Assembly: GCA_934190685.1 (NCBI GenBank)
Contig: CAKPTK010000028.1
Location: 1 to 19,678 of the forward strand
DNA from: an uncultured Prevotella sp.
GTDB lineage: Bacteria; Bacteroidota; Bacteroidia; Bacteroidales; Bacteroidaceae
Direction of reading: 5' to 3'
Length of the DNA stretch: 19,678 bases
A program made the position numbers and the translations under genes. The notes under the pieces were generated by a model, which was not told where the DNA came from, did not search any database, and saw nothing but the letters and a program-made list of their open reading frames with translations. Position 1 is the stretch's first letter; every line of letters begins with the position of its first letter. Below, piece by piece: positions 7,053-15,967 of this stretch.

Positions 7053-9386
7053 TCAGTTGAAGAAGTTCCAACTTAATCCGAAGCGGAAAATGCGGCTGTT
7101 GACAGGGTAGTGGGGGACGAGGAATGCGGCGGTGCCTGAACTGGCATTGACATGGCTCATCATCACAAAGAAGCGCGTGTGCTTGAGGTTGAAGTTGATG
7201 TAAGCGTTGACCACGGGGAAGTTGCCCACCTTCACACGGCTTTCGCCCTCCTGCGTGGTGTACTGTCCGAGGGCAGGACTGTAGTCAGGCGCATAATATT
7301 TGGTGAAGTAGCGCGCATCGGCACCCAGGTCGCAATCGAGCACATGGGCAATCTTGAATCTCAGATAGAGATTGGTGTAGACATTGAGCGAAGGGAGGGG
7401 CAGGGCGTCGTCGTCGGTCGACTTCTGATAGGTCAGCACATTGTCCCAATGGAGCGGACCGAGACGGAAATCCTGTGCCAGCGAAGCGGTAAACACGCTG
7501 ATGTTGCTCTTTGCCTGTTTGACGCTCACCCAGTTCATCGTACGCTTTTCCCCTTCGGTGGTGTACGACTGGGCAAGATACGTGTAGTTCTGCAAGTTGT
7601 CGTAGGCCACACGCAGCCGGGTGTTGGTGCGCTTCAAGGTGAAGCGGCCTTCGACACGTGTATGGATGGTCTTGGCGAGGTCGTCATCGTTCCACCAGAA
7701 ATGCTTTGACTGGTAGTGGCGATAGTAGAACCCCTGGTTGTCACGGTGGAAGAATCCGTTGGCGGCGAGCTGTACGGTGTCGCCGAGCAGCGGGAAGTTG
7801 AGGTCGGCAGTGGCGTCGATGTGGAGTTGTCCCGCATCCTTGCCAACGACCCAGGCCTCTCCTGTGACATTATAGTGGAGCGTTGTGCCCTCGGTCTTCG
7901 ACAACTGTCCGCCCACACTGAGGTTGTGCTCGGTGAATGCCGTGTTGGTGCCGTCGGTCTCGGGCAGGGTGAAGTGGCGCAGGTCGGAGGTGGCGAACGC
8001 CTTGAGTCCAGCCTTCGCCCATTTGTTGAATCCCTCGAGCAGGGCGATGGCGAAGGTGTTTTTCAGCGAATAGTGCTGAGTCTTGTCATAGATGCTGTCA
8101 CCCAATGCCGCTCCCACACCGTTGAAGGTCTGTGCATAGAAACCTTCGGGTGTCTCGTAGGCCTGGTAGATGCGTGAGTAGGTGTCGAAGCGTGCGGTGT
8201 GGATGAAACTCGTCACCGGCACATATTCCGTTTTCATCCACTGTTCGGCCTCCTCTTTCTGCTTGTCGGCGGTGAGGATACTGTCGGCGGCCGCTTGGGT
8301 GTCCACCTTCACACGCTCTTGCTTGGTGGAATCGGTAGCGGTGGCGGTGAGCTGGCTCTCGTCACCGGCAATCTTGGCATCGTCGGGACGGCCCGAGAAA
8401 GTCTGTGTCTTGTCGTAAGCCTGCTCGTCGAAGTCACGCCCCTCGCGCTTGGCACGTCGGCGTGCTTCCTCCTTGGCATCGGCGGCATCGTTCTCTTTGC
8501 GGGACGCCATGGCGAACTTGCGTGCCTTGATCTCATCCTCGGTCATAGGCACCTTGCGGCTGAATCCGAGGCTGTAGCGGTGGGTGAGGAAGAGATGGGT
8601 GTTGTTGTTGCGGTTCCAGTTGCGGGTGAGCATGGTCGGTATCTCGTTTTCACGGTAGGAGTCGTTGAAACTCTCGGGGTGTGTGATATAGTCGTCGAGG
8701 GTGATACCGCCGTTCTCCGCCACCTTCTCATGATTGGTCTGGATGAGCAGATGGGCTTGGTAACGGTTGCCCATGTAGCTGCCCCACATTGAGTAGTTGA
8801 AGTGTGAGGTGCTTTGGTCGGCATAGAATCCTCTACCGTATATATAGTCGAACTTGAATCCAACACCGATGCGCTTGCCTGCGTTGACGGCGAAAAGTGC
8901 CTTGAAATGGTCCTCGCCGTTGGTGCGGTTGCCGCAGTTGTTGTACACCAGGTTGGTGATGGGTGAAAGGGTGTTGGTGAAATGGAAGTCGCCAGGGCGT
9001 GTGACGAAAAAGTCATACGGCTGTGTGAAGACAAACTGTCCGTCTGTCCTGCGGTCGGTGAAGATGCGGTTGATACGTGGCGAACCGAGATTTCCGAGTG
9101 TGTTGTATTCTCCCCGTCTTCCGGAGGTGAAGATAGAGTTCATGAACATGAAGGGAATGGTGTCGGGAGTAGCGGCTGTTCGGTCGCCAAAACGCTCGTC
9201 GATGGTCCATACCTTCATGCCCCGAGGTATTTCCTGATGTCCCGCTTTTGTGCTGTCAGCTCGTGCGGACCGTCGCTGTTCGGCTGTGGTCAGTTCTCCG
9301 TCGTCGGTGAGCTGGTTGTAGTCTTGTGCATGGAGGGCGGTCGCTGCTGAGAGTAGGAGCAGGACGGATATGAGAAGTCGTGTCAT
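7053..9386 (-). CDS. Putative outer-membrane porin (Porin_10-like)
   Basis: A 777-residue exported beta-rich protein of the Bacteroidetes 'putative porin' type. The signal peptide MTRLLISVLLLLSAATALHA is cleaved before QDYN. The early NTLGNLGSPRINRIF region and the TQPYDFFVTRPGDFHFTNT segment are features I associate with this family. Many alternating beta-strands follow, and the protein ends LSWNFFN, an outer-membrane-barrel-like C-terminus. A long charged, Ala/Lys/Glu-rich segment at about residues 281-388 (from PMTEDEIKARKFA) interrupts the barrel and is probably a loop or periplasmic insert. The reading frame stays open to 9494, but that would overlap the upstream gene and lack a signal peptide at its N-terminus, so the ATG at 9386 is chosen; it lies one base after the upstream stop (TAGAATG). 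Substrate and pore function are unknown. It is the last gene of a three-gene operon. Confidence 0.82.
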   Translation of the reverse strand: MTRLLISVLLLLSAATALHAQDYNQLTDDGELTTAEQRRSARADSTKAGHQEIPRGMKVWTIDERFGDRTAATPDTIPFMFMNSIFTSGRRGEYNTLGNLGSPRINRIFTDRRTDGQFVFTQPYDFFVTRPGDFHFTNTLSPITNLVYNNCGNRTNGEDHFKALFAVNAGKRIGVGFKFDYIYGRGFYADQSTSHFNYSMWGSYMGNRYQAHLLIQTNHEKVAENGGITLDDYITHPESFNDSYRENEIPTMLTRNWNRNNNTHLFLTHRYSLGFSRKVPMTEDEIKARKFAMASRKENDAADAKEEARRRAKREGRDFDEQAYDKTQTFSGRPDDAKIAGDESQLTATATDSTKQERVKVDTQAAADSILTADKQKEEAEQWMKTEYVPVTSFIHTARFDTYSRIYQAYETPEGFYAQTFNGVGAALGDSIYDKTQHYSLKNTFAIALLEGFNKWAKAGLKAFATSDLRHFTLPETDGTNTAFTEHNLSVGGQLSKTEGTTLHYNVTGEAWVVGKDAGQLHIDATADLNFPLLGDTVQLAANGFFHRDNQGFYYRHYQSKHFWWNDDDLAKTIHTRVEGRFTLKRTNTRLRVAYDNLQNYTYLAQSYTTEGEKRTMNWVSVKQAKSNISVFTASLAQDFRLGPLHWDNVLTYQKSTDDDALPLPSLNVYTNLYLRFKIAHVLDCDLGADARYFTKYYAPDYSPALGQYTTQEGESRVKVGNFPVVNAYINFNLKHTRFFVMMSHVNASSGTAAFLVPHYPVNSRIFRFGLSWNFFN

Positions 9387-9387
9387 T

Positions 9388-9639
9388 CTATTTGATGAAT
9401 CGTAGGCAGCACTCGATGACCTTGAAGACCATCGAGGCCATGATGATGATGATTCCGGCGGTCGTGCTGGAAGCGGTGAGATAGACCACCACACCGACGA
9501 TGGCGCCGATCATGAAGATGATGTTCAGGGCGTTTCTCACGCCGAAAAAGCGGTCGTCCTCGCGCAGTCGCTTGCGACGACGGGTATTGTTGGGCAGGGT
9601 GGCCTGGTCGACCGTCTGGTTGATTTCCTCTTGTGTCAT
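9388..9639 (-). CDS. Small two-helix membrane protein, hypothetical
   Basis: An 83-residue protein with an acidic/polar N-terminus, a basic patch RRRKRLR at about 20-26, and two hydrophobic helices at about 37-56 and 58-78 separated by a few residues. It ends CCLRFIK. The positive patch before helix 1 suggests that both termini are cytoplasmic. I do not recognise the family. The ATG lies 15 bases after the DUF4468 gene stop and its own stop is one base before the porin ATG, so it is very probably translated from the same mRNA as both. Tight coupling suggests a real gene despite its size; no function can be given. Confidence 0.75.
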   Translation of the reverse strand: MTQEEINQTVDQATLPNNTRRRKRLREDDRFFGVRNALNIIFMIGAIVGVVVYLTASSTTAGIIIIMASMVFKVIECCLRFIK

Positions 9640-9654
9640 GTCTTGGTGTGTGTG

Positions 9655-10314
9655 TTAAAGGGCAAACTTGGCGTTGATGTCATTGAAGATTTGGTGTACG
9701 CGGTCGATGGTTTTGCGACGGAATTTGCCAGTGATGGGTAAGAGCTTGGTATTCTTCTTGTTGACGGCATACTCGTCGGTAATCCATTCCTCGGCGGTGT
9801 AGGTCTCTTCCTTGCCGGCGGTGTTGTAGCGGTAGCTGATGCGGTAGAGTTTCAAGTCAATGGCTCCGTCGCGACAAGTGGCGACGAAGGTGTAGTTCAT
9901 CAGCGTGCGGTCGAGCGAGATGAAGTTGGCTTTGAATACCATCCATTCATTGAGGCGTGCCACGATGATATGTTCTTGCTTGTTGACCAGGGAAACAATG
10001 CTCTCCTTGGTCTGGTTTTGCTGCTTTGTCATGTCGGTCATGTATTTCAGCATGTGCTCATAGATGTCTTCCGCACTCTTGCCGGTGCAGCAGATGGTCG
10101 TGTCAAACTCCACGCGTCCGTCAATCACAGGAATGTTGCCTTTCAGATAGGGCAGGTCGGCCTGTCTTTGTAAATCCTTCTTGGTGGGCTGTTTGACAGT
10201 CGTTGTGGTCTGGGCGGGTTGTTCTTTCTGCGTGTCGGGCTTCTCCCACACGTTTTGCGCCATGAGAATTTGTGGGGCGATTGCGAATATGCAAGCTAAG
10301 ATTTTTTTCATCAT
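9655..10314 (-). CDS. Exported DUF4468 (TBP-like fold) protein
   Basis: A 219-residue protein. The signal peptide MMKKILACIFAIAPQILMA is cleaved before QNVW, and a Gln/Thr/Lys-rich linker runs to about residue 55. The folded region starts near V68 (VEFDTTI, then KSAEDIYEHM) and contains LDRTLMNYTF and the C-terminal pattern YTAEEWITDEYAVNKKNTK followed by GKFRRKTID. I recognise this pattern from DUF4468 proteins, which are common in Bacteroidetes and have a predicted TBP-like fold and unknown function. It is the first gene of the operon with the two-helix protein and the porin, and a clear -7 box stands upstream. The start may be the first or second of two adjacent ATGs (10314 or 10311). A role in envelope assembly together with the porin is possible but unproven. 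Confidence 0.85.
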   Translation of the reverse strand: MMKKILACIFAIAPQILMAQNVWEKPDTQKEQPAQTTTTVKQPTKKDLQRQADLPYLKGNIPVIDGRVEFDTTICCTGKSAEDIYEHMLKYMTDMTKQQNQTKESIVSLVNKQEHIIVARLNEWMVFKANFISLDRTLMNYTFVATCRDGAIDLKLYRISYRYNTAGKEETYTAEEWITDEYAVNKKNTKLLPITGKFRRKTIDRVHQIFNDINAKFAL

Positions 10315-10354
10315 ACTATTTGTTTGAGTTTTGATTCTTTGATATATTAATGTG

Positions 10355-10362
10355 CAAAGTTA
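10355..10362 (-). promoter_or_regulatory. -7 box for the DUF4468-porin operon
   Basis: On the - strand TAACTTTG matches the TAnnTTTG consensus exactly. It is 40 bases upstream of the ATG. No convincing -33 TTTG is seen at the expected distance. Confidence 0.65.
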
Positions 10363-10596
10363 CTATATTTTTCTTTACGAATGGTAGCACCGTTGCGGTT
10401 TAACAAAAATTTGTGTGAGGTGAAGACTCCTATCTGCAATGGTGACAATCTGCGCAACACCATATATCTTTCCTCAGCCTTCTTTTCTTCTTGGATTTTA
10501 TACTGTTGACGATGGAAAACAATTCTAAATCAGAAGAACATCGTCTGAAATCGCAATCTTTTAGCCTTTGACGCGTTTTATGTCAGAAAAAAGTGG

Positions 10597-10604
10597 TAAT
10601 TTAG
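10597..10604 (+). promoter_or_regulatory. Tentative -7 box for gyrA
   Basis: TAATTTAG differs from TAnnTTTG at one base. A T-rich TTTT at 10576-10579 is 17 bases upstream, a little close for a -33 box. The leader to the gyrA ATG would be about 80 bases. Confidence 0.35.
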
Positions 10605-10691
10605 CACCTTGAAATGAAAGGGACTAATCGCTTAGAGCGAAAAGAAAGCCCCTTAGAACGAATTTACAGATTAAAACAAAGATAAAAATTA

Positions 10692-13301
10692 ATGGACGAA
10701 AATCAGACAATTGATCAAGACAGAATCCAAAAGGTCAACATAGAGGAGCAGATGAAGCAATCCTACATCGACTACTCTATGTCGGTCATCGTCAGCCGCG
10801 CCCTCCCGGACGTGCGCGATGGATTCAAGCCTGTGCACCGCCGCATCCTCTATGGTATGCTCGGAATCGGAAACACGAGCAATAATCCTTATAAGAAATG
10901 TGCGCGCGTAGTAGGTGAAGTGCTCGGTAAGTTCCACCCTCATGGCGACAGCTCCATCTACGGAGCTCTCGTGCGTATGGGACAGGACTGGAATATGAGA
11001 TACATGCTTGTGGATGGACAAGGTAACTTCGGTTCGGTCGATGGTGACTCTCCTGCCGCCATGCGATACACAGAGTGCCGACTCTCCAAGATGGGTGAGC
11101 ATATCATGGACGACCTCGACAAGGATACTGTCGACATGGAACCCAACTTCGACAACTCGCTCATGGAGCCTTCCGTGATGCCAACCAAGGTTCCAAACCT
11201 TTTGGTCAACGGATCCAACGGTATCGCCGTCGGCATGGCCACCAACATCCCTACACACAACCTCTGCGAGGTGATAGACGGATGCTGCGCCTATATCGAC
11301 AATCCAGACATTGACACAGAAGGCTTGATGCAATATATCAAGGCTCCAGATTTCCCGACAGGTGCCTTCATCTATGGCATCCAAGGTGTGAAAGACGCTT
11401 ATGAGACCGGCAAGGGCCGCATCGTTATCCGCGCCAAGGCGGAGATTGAGACGGGCGAGACGCACGACAAGATTGTGGTCACGGAAATCCCTTACGGTGT
11501 CAACAAGGCACAGCTCATCGAGTATATCGCCGAACTGGTCAAAGAAGGAAAGATTGACGGCATCTCCAATGTCAACGACGAGACAGGCAGACAGGGTATG
11601 CGCATCGTCATCGATGTGAAGCGCGATGCCAACGCCAATGTCATCCTCAACAAACTGTTCAAGATGACCGCCATGCAGAGCTCGTTCTCTGTCAACTGCA
11701 TCGCTCTGGTCAAGGGCCGTCCACGTTTGCTCACGCTGAAAGACTGTGTGAGATATTTCGTGGAGCATCGTCATGATGTCACCATCCGCCGCACCAAATA
11801 TGAATTGCGCAAGGCGAGAGAGCGTGCCCACATCCTGGAAGGACTCATCATCGCCTGTGATAATATCGACGAGGTGGTGCACATTATTCGCGCCTCCAAG
11901 ACTCCTGCCGACGCGCAGCGCAATTTGGAGCAACGCTTCAACCTCGACGAGCCTCAGAGCAAGGCCATCGTCGACATGCGACTCTCGCAGCTCACCGGTC
12001 TGCGTATGGATCAGTTGCACGCTGAATACGAGGAACTCGAGAAGACCATCGCTTACTTGGAGCAGATTCTTTCCGATCCGGAACTTTGCAAGAAAGTGAT
12101 GAAGGACGAACTAAACGAGGTGAAGGAGAAATATGGCGACGCACGCCGCACCGAAATCAAATACTCAAGCGAGGAGTTCAATCCCGAGGACTTCTATCCG
12201 AACGACCCCGTGGTCATCACGGTCAGTCATCTTGGCTATATCAAACGCACGCCGCTGAGCGAGTTCCGTGAGCAGGCGCGCGGTGGTGTTGGTTCCAAGG
12301 GAGCGCACACTCGCGACCAGGACTTCACCGAATATATCTATCCCGCTACTATGCACAACACCATGCTCTTCTTCACCAAGAAGGGCCGTTGCTACTGGCT
12401 CAAGTGCTACGAGATACCGGAAGGTGCCAAGAATTCCAAAGGGCGTGCCATCCAGAATATGCTCAACATCGAGGCTGATGACAGCGTCAACGCATTCCTC
12501 CGTCTCAGCAGCATCAGTGACCAGGAATTCCTCAACTCACACTACGTGGTGTTCGCTACCAAGAAGGGTGTGGTCAAGAAGACTTGTCTCGAGGCCTACT
12601 CCCGTCCAAGAGCAAACGGTGTGAACGCCATCAATATCGTCGAGGGTGACGAAGTGGTGGACGTGAGACTGACCAACGGTCACAACGAACTCATTCTTGC
12701 CGACCGCAACGGACGTGCCGTGCGCTTTGACGAGGAAACCGTGCGCACCATGGGACGTGTGTCCACCGGTGTACGTGGTATGAAGCTCGACGAAGGCGAC
12801 GACGAGGTGGTTGGCATGATTGTGGTCAACGACGCACAGACCGAAAGCGTGATGGTGGTCAGCGAGAATGGCTACGGCAAGCGCTCGCTGGTTGACGACT
12901 ACCGCAAGACCAACCGTGGCGGTAAGGGTGTGAAGACCATGAATATCACCGATAAGACCGGTAGACTCGTGGCAATCAAGAATGTCACCGACGACAACGA
13001 CCTCATGATTATCAACAAGAGCGGTATCGTCATCCGTCTGGCTGTGGCAGACTGCCGCGTGATGGGACGTGCCACACAGGGCGTGAGACTCATCAACCTC
13101 ACCAAAAAGAACGATGTCATTGCCAGTGTGTGCAAGGTGATGAGCTCTGCCAAGGAGGATGACGTAGAGGAGGAAAGCCGTAAAGACTTCGAGCAGACCC
13201 GCGAGGCCATCCGCCATGAGACCATTGCCGATGTGACGGTAGGCGATTCTACAACACCATCGGAAACGCCAGAAGAAACAGATGAGAACACAGAAGATTA
13301 A
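10692..13301 (+). CDS. gyrA: DNA gyrase subunit A
   Basis: The breakage-reunion subunit of type IIA topoisomerase DNA gyrase, which with GyrB introduces negative supercoils; 869 residues, the normal length. The N-terminal winged-helix domain contains the quinolone-determining segment [10 protein letters not shown] at 82-91 and the catalytic tyrosine Y126 in AMRYTE. Next come the tower and coiled coil, with [20 protein letters not shown] in the middle, then the six-bladed C-terminal pinwheel. The GyrA box appears as QARGGVG at 528-534 and differs from enterobacterial QRRGGRG. The tail after about residue 815 is acidic. Serine is present at the E. coli Ser83 position (S87), while the Asp87 position is glycine (G91). 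ParC is an alternative, but the GyrA box and pinwheel repeats favour GyrA. The TPR gene begins 21 bases downstream. Confidence 0.96.
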   Translation: MDENQTIDQDRIQKVNIEEQMKQSYIDYSMSVIVSRALPDVRDGFKPVHRRILYGMLGIGNTSNNPYKKCARVVGEVLGKFHPHGDSSIYGALVRMGQDWNMRYMLVDGQGNFGSVDGDSPAAMRYTECRLSKMGEHIMDDLDKDTVDMEPNFDNSLMEPSVMPTKVPNLLVNGSNGIAVGMATNIPTHNLCEVIDGCCAYIDNPDIDTEGLMQYIKAPDFPTGAFIYGIQGVKDAYETGKGRIVIRAKAEIETGETHDKIVVTEIPYGVNKAQLIEYIAELVKEGKIDGISNVNDETGRQGMRIVIDVKRDANANVILNKLFKMTAMQSSFSVNCIALVKGRPRLLTLKDCVRYFVEHRHDVTIRRTKYELRKARERAHILEGLIIACDNIDEVVHIIRASKTPADAQRNLEQRFNLDEPQSKAIVDMRLSQLTGLRMDQLHAEYEELEKTIAYLEQILSDPELCKKVMKDELNEVKEKYGDARRTEIKYSSEEFNPEDFYPNDPVVITVSHLGYIKRTPLSEFREQARGGVGSKGAHTRDQDFTEYIYPATMHNTMLFFTKKGRCYWLKCYEIPEGAKNSKGRAIQNMLNIEADDSVNAFLRLSSISDQEFLNSHYVVFATKKGVVKKTCLEAYSRPRANGVNAINIVEGDEVVDVRLTNGHNELILADRNGRAVRFDEETVRTMGRVSTGVRGMKLDEGDDEVVGMIVVNDAQTESVMVVSENGYGKRSLVDDYRKTNRGGKGVKTMNITDKTGRLVAIKNVTDDNDLMIINKSGIVIRLAVADCRVMGRATQGVRLINLTKKNDVIASVCKVMSSAKEDDVEEESRKDFEQTREAIRHETIADVTVGDSTTPSETPEETDENTED

Positions 13302-13322
13302 CATAACTAAATTTTCAGGAAT

Positions 13323-14567
13323 ATGAAGAAAATCATGATTGCGGCTTTGTTGATGGCAACTACATCGACAGCCTTCGCACAGGACGCCTTCAAGCAAATC
13401 TCCAAAGTAAAGGATTATGCTGAGGCTGCAAAAATCTTGGAGCAGAATCTCGGTTCGCTCAGTGCAGAACAGAAAGCTAAGTGCTACAACTACCTCGTCA
13501 ACCTCGCTATGGAGAAGGTGACAAAGGAGCAGGGCACAGAAACACAGAACCAGATGAACCGCCAGCTCAAGCAGGGCAAGATTGAGGCTTTCGACACCGT
13601 AGGTCTCTACAACTCTGTCTACAATGCTGTCCATGACGGTTCTATGGCCTACAAGTTTGACCAGGAGCCTAACGACAAGGGAAAGGTAAAGCCAAAGTTT
13701 GCCGACTTGGGCGAGAAACTTTATGTAATCCGTCCACAGCTTATCAACGCTGGTGTGTACTATCAGAACGCACACAATGACGCTCTGGCTTACAAGAACC
13801 TTGCCTACTACGTGGAGACAGCTTCTGACCCTATGTTCAAGGCTCAGATCGAGAAGACTCCAGACGCCAACCTGACACAGATTGCTTATTTTGCAGCTAT
13901 CTATGCTTACCAGGCTAAGGACTACAAGAATGCAGAGAAATATGCCGGAATGGCTGTGAACGACAAGGATCATGGCAAGGACGCTTTCAACATCCAGCTC
14001 GCTGTGATGCAGGCTCAGCTCAAGACCCACGAGGACTCAGTAGCTTACGCCAACAAGGTGAAGGCTCTTTATGAGAAGGATCCTAAAAACGATATGCTCT
14101 TCGGCACATTGCTCGGTCTTTACTCTTCATTCAAGGATGAGGCTGCTGCCAACCAGCTCGTTGAGGCTAAACTCGCAGAAGATCCTAACAATTTCACTGC
14201 ATGGGCTGTGAAGGGGCAGAACCTCATGATTGCCCAGAAACTGGAGGACGCTATCGCAGCCTTCAAGAAGGCACTTGAGATTAAGCCAGACAATCCACAG
14301 GTGAACGCTTTCATGGGTGCATGTCTCTTTGACCGTGCACAGAAAGCTGAGGACCGCGCCGCTGGTAAGAGTGGCCGTATCAGTCCTGCCGCTGAGGCTC
14401 AGATCAAGCCTGTATTCGAGCAGGCAAGAACCTACCTCGAAAAGGCTAAGAGTCTCGATCCAAACCGCGAACAGTCTAATTGGGCTTATGCGCTCTACCG
14501 CTGCTACTACAAACTTCTTGGTGCCAACGATCCTATGACCAAGGAAGCTGAGGCATTGACCAAGTAA
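13323..14567 (+). CDS. Exported TPR-repeat protein (copy 1)
   Basis: A 414-residue periplasmic or envelope protein. The signal peptide MKKIMIAALLMATTSTAFA is cleaved before QDAFKQ. The rest is alpha-helical, with tetratricopeptide-like repeats. The clearest TPR spans NFTAWAVKGQNLMIAQKLED and the following AIAAFKKALEIKPDNPQ; others occur around YAYQAKDYKNAEKYAGMAVN. TPR proteins are scaffolds for protein-protein contacts; no enzyme motif is seen. It lies 21 bases after gyrA with no promoter box between, so read-through from gyrA is likely. Alanine is often encoded by GCT here, against mostly GCC in the flanking genes, which might reflect high expression. It aligns along its length with the next gene. 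Precise function unknown. Confidence 0.88.
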   Translation: MKKIMIAALLMATTSTAFAQDAFKQISKVKDYAEAAKILEQNLGSLSAEQKAKCYNYLVNLAMEKVTKEQGTETQNQMNRQLKQGKIEAFDTVGLYNSVYNAVHDGSMAYKFDQEPNDKGKVKPKFADLGEKLYVIRPQLINAGVYYQNAHNDALAYKNLAYYVETASDPMFKAQIEKTPDANLTQIAYFAAIYAYQAKDYKNAEKYAGMAVNDKDHGKDAFNIQLAVMQAQLKTHEDSVAYANKVKALYEKDPKNDMLFGTLLGLYSSFKDEAAANQLVEAKLAEDPNNFTAWAVKGQNLMIAQKLEDAIAAFKKALEIKPDNPQVNAFMGACLFDRAQKAEDRAAGKSGRISPAAEAQIKPVFEQARTYLEKAKSLDPNREQSNWAYALYRCYYKLLGANDPMTKEAEALTK

Positions 14568-14589
14568 TTATTTAGAATGAATCTATAGG

Positions 14590-14645
14590 GTTGTAGGAGA
14601 TAGCTGTCTGTCAATGATGGCATCTCCCACAACTCTTTCTTTCTT
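14590..14645 (+). terminator. Probable terminator between the two TPR genes
   Basis: A stem-loop of GTTGT-A-GGAGAT (14590-14601) with ATCTCC-C-ACAAC (14622-14633), one internal mismatch, and a further inner stem (14603-14608 with 14616-14621). It is followed by a pyrimidine-rich tract (TCTTTCTTTCTTTTT). It lies 22 bases after the first TPR gene. Confidence 0.65.
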
Positions 14646-14690
14646 TTTCTCGGAAATCTCACCTTTTTATATTGTATTCAAAATAACATC

Positions 14691-15875
14691 ATGTACAGAT
14701 TCAGATATTTCATGGCCGTTCTGTTCCTTCTTTTGGTATTGCCTTTGTCGGCACAGAAGAAGCAACTTTCGCAGGCCCGAGACTATATCAAGAGCGGCAA
14801 CAACCTTGACAAGGCGGAAACGATGATGACCGACTTGCTCAAGGACTCTTCCAACCGTGACAACATGAAGATATGGATGACCCTCTTTGAGGCGGTCAAG
14901 GGACAATATAACCAAGGCAACGAGAAACTCTATCTCAAGCAGCAGTATGACACGGCATCACTTTTCAATGCCACCATCAAAATGTTTTCCGTGCTTGAAC
15001 AGATGGACTCTGTTGACGCCATGCCCGATGCTAAGGGCAATGTCAAACTGAAGTACCGCAAGGGACATGCTGAATATCTCAACACCTATCGCCCCAATCT
15101 CTACAATGGGGGGGCTTATTTCATCAGCAAGAAAAACTATCAACGGGCGTTCGATTTCTTCGACACCTATTTGGACTGCGCCCGCCAACCTCTATTTTCC
15201 AACTATCGCTATGACGAAAAAGATGTCAATATGCCGGAAGCAGCCTATTGGGCATCCTATTGTGGATACAAGGAGAATGATGTGGCAAAGACCGGAAAAT
15301 ATCTCGACATGGCTTTTCGTGACTCGACAAGGCGCGCCTTCCTGCTCCAGTTTAAATGTGAAATGCTGAAGCAGAAAGGCGACACGACAGGCTATGTCAA
15401 CACCCTCCGTGAGGGATTCAGCAGTTATCCTTCGTTTCCGTTCTTCTTCCCCCGACTGATAGACTACTATGCCGAGCACGATATGCAGAAAGAGGCAATG
15501 GAAGTGACCGACAGGGCACTTGCTACTGACAGTGCCAATGTGCTCTATCGCTTCACCAAGAGCACCGTATTGCTCAACACTGGCCGTTACGATGAATGTA
15601 TCGATATCTGTAGGCAGTTGCTTGCGGAGAACGATTCTTTGGCGGATGCGTATTTTAATCTCGGTTTGGCATATTTCAATAAGGCGTCGCAGAAGTATGC
15701 TTCGGCGCGTAAGAAAATCTTGGAGAATTATACCAAGAGTCGACCTTATATGGAACGTTACCGCCAGTTGGCGCCCGGCCAAAAGCAAAAATGGGCACCT
15801 GTGCTCTATACTATCTATCTGAATCTGAATATGGGCAAGGAGTTTGATGAGATAGACAGACTCTTGAAGAAATAA
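14691..15875 (+). CDS. Exported TPR-repeat protein (copy 2, paralogue)
   Basis: A 394-residue protein with signal peptide MYRFRYFMAVLFLLLVLPLSA before QKKQL, then helical TPR-like repeats; the clearest are NVLYRFTKSTVLLNTGRYDE and the adjacent ADAYFNLGLAYFNKAS. It is a diverged paralogue of the gene just upstream: YRPNLYNGGAYF followed by QRAFDFFDTYLDCARQPLF matches IRPQLINAGVYY followed by LAYKNLAYYVETASDPMF at the same relative place. No catalytic motif is visible. It probably sits in the periplasm or at the outer membrane as an adaptor. A terminator-like hairpin separates it from the first copy, and no consensus -7 box is obvious, so it may depend partly on read-through or on a weak promoter in the 123-base gap. 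Confidence 0.85.
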   Translation: MYRFRYFMAVLFLLLVLPLSAQKKQLSQARDYIKSGNNLDKAETMMTDLLKDSSNRDNMKIWMTLFEAVKGQYNQGNEKLYLKQQYDTASLFNATIKMFSVLEQMDSVDAMPDAKGNVKLKYRKGHAEYLNTYRPNLYNGGAYFISKKNYQRAFDFFDTYLDCARQPLFSNYRYDEKDVNMPEAAYWASYCGYKENDVAKTGKYLDMAFRDSTRRAFLLQFKCEMLKQKGDTTGYVNTLREGFSSYPSFPFFFPRLIDYYAEHDMQKEAMEVTDRALATDSANVLYRFTKSTVLLNTGRYDECIDICRQLLAENDSLADAYFNLGLAYFNKASQKYASARKKILENYTKSRPYMERYRQLAPGQKQKWAPVLYTIYLNLNMGKEFDEIDRLLKK

Positions 15876-15925
15876 ATCAAGAAACTATATGTTGTATGCG
15901 TTCTTGCGCTAAACAACTTATGAAA

Positions 15926-15967
15926 AAGAAAACGCTTTGCGCTCAATCGAGCGCAAAGCGTTTTCTT
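15926..15967. terminator. Bidirectional terminator between TPR gene and guaD
   Basis: A perfect 19-bp stem (15926-15944 with 15949-15967) and a 4-base loop AATC. The right arm ends TTTTCTT on the + strand; the left arm gives TTCTTTTTC on the - strand. The guaD stop codon (15966-15968, - strand) overlaps the end of the stem, so the junction is extremely compact. Confidence 0.9.

Larger units (their letters stand above)
10315..10691. other. Divergent intergenic spacer (377 bp)
   Basis: AT-rich spacer between the divergent DUF4468 operon and gyrA. It holds the -7 box of the - strand operon near its left end and a weak gyrA promoter candidate on the right. The gyrA leader carries a near-repeat, CTTAGAGCGAA at 10631-10641 and CTTAGAACGAA at 10652-10662. 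I see no convincing gene, structured RNA or strong hairpin in it. Confidence 0.6.

Noticed and set aside
10631..10662. Near-repeat CTTAGAGCGAA / CTTAGAACGAA in the gyrA leader as an operator
   Set aside because: Only two imperfect copies and no dyad symmetry; noted in the spacer entry but not called a regulatory site.
10689..12020. 443-codon open frame on the - strand opposite the gyrA 5' part
   Set aside because: Shadow of the gyrA coding frame.
12537..14030. 497-codon open frame on the - strand across the gyrA/TPR boundary
   Set aside because: It crosses two well-supported + strand genes and their spacer, and has no recognisable motif.
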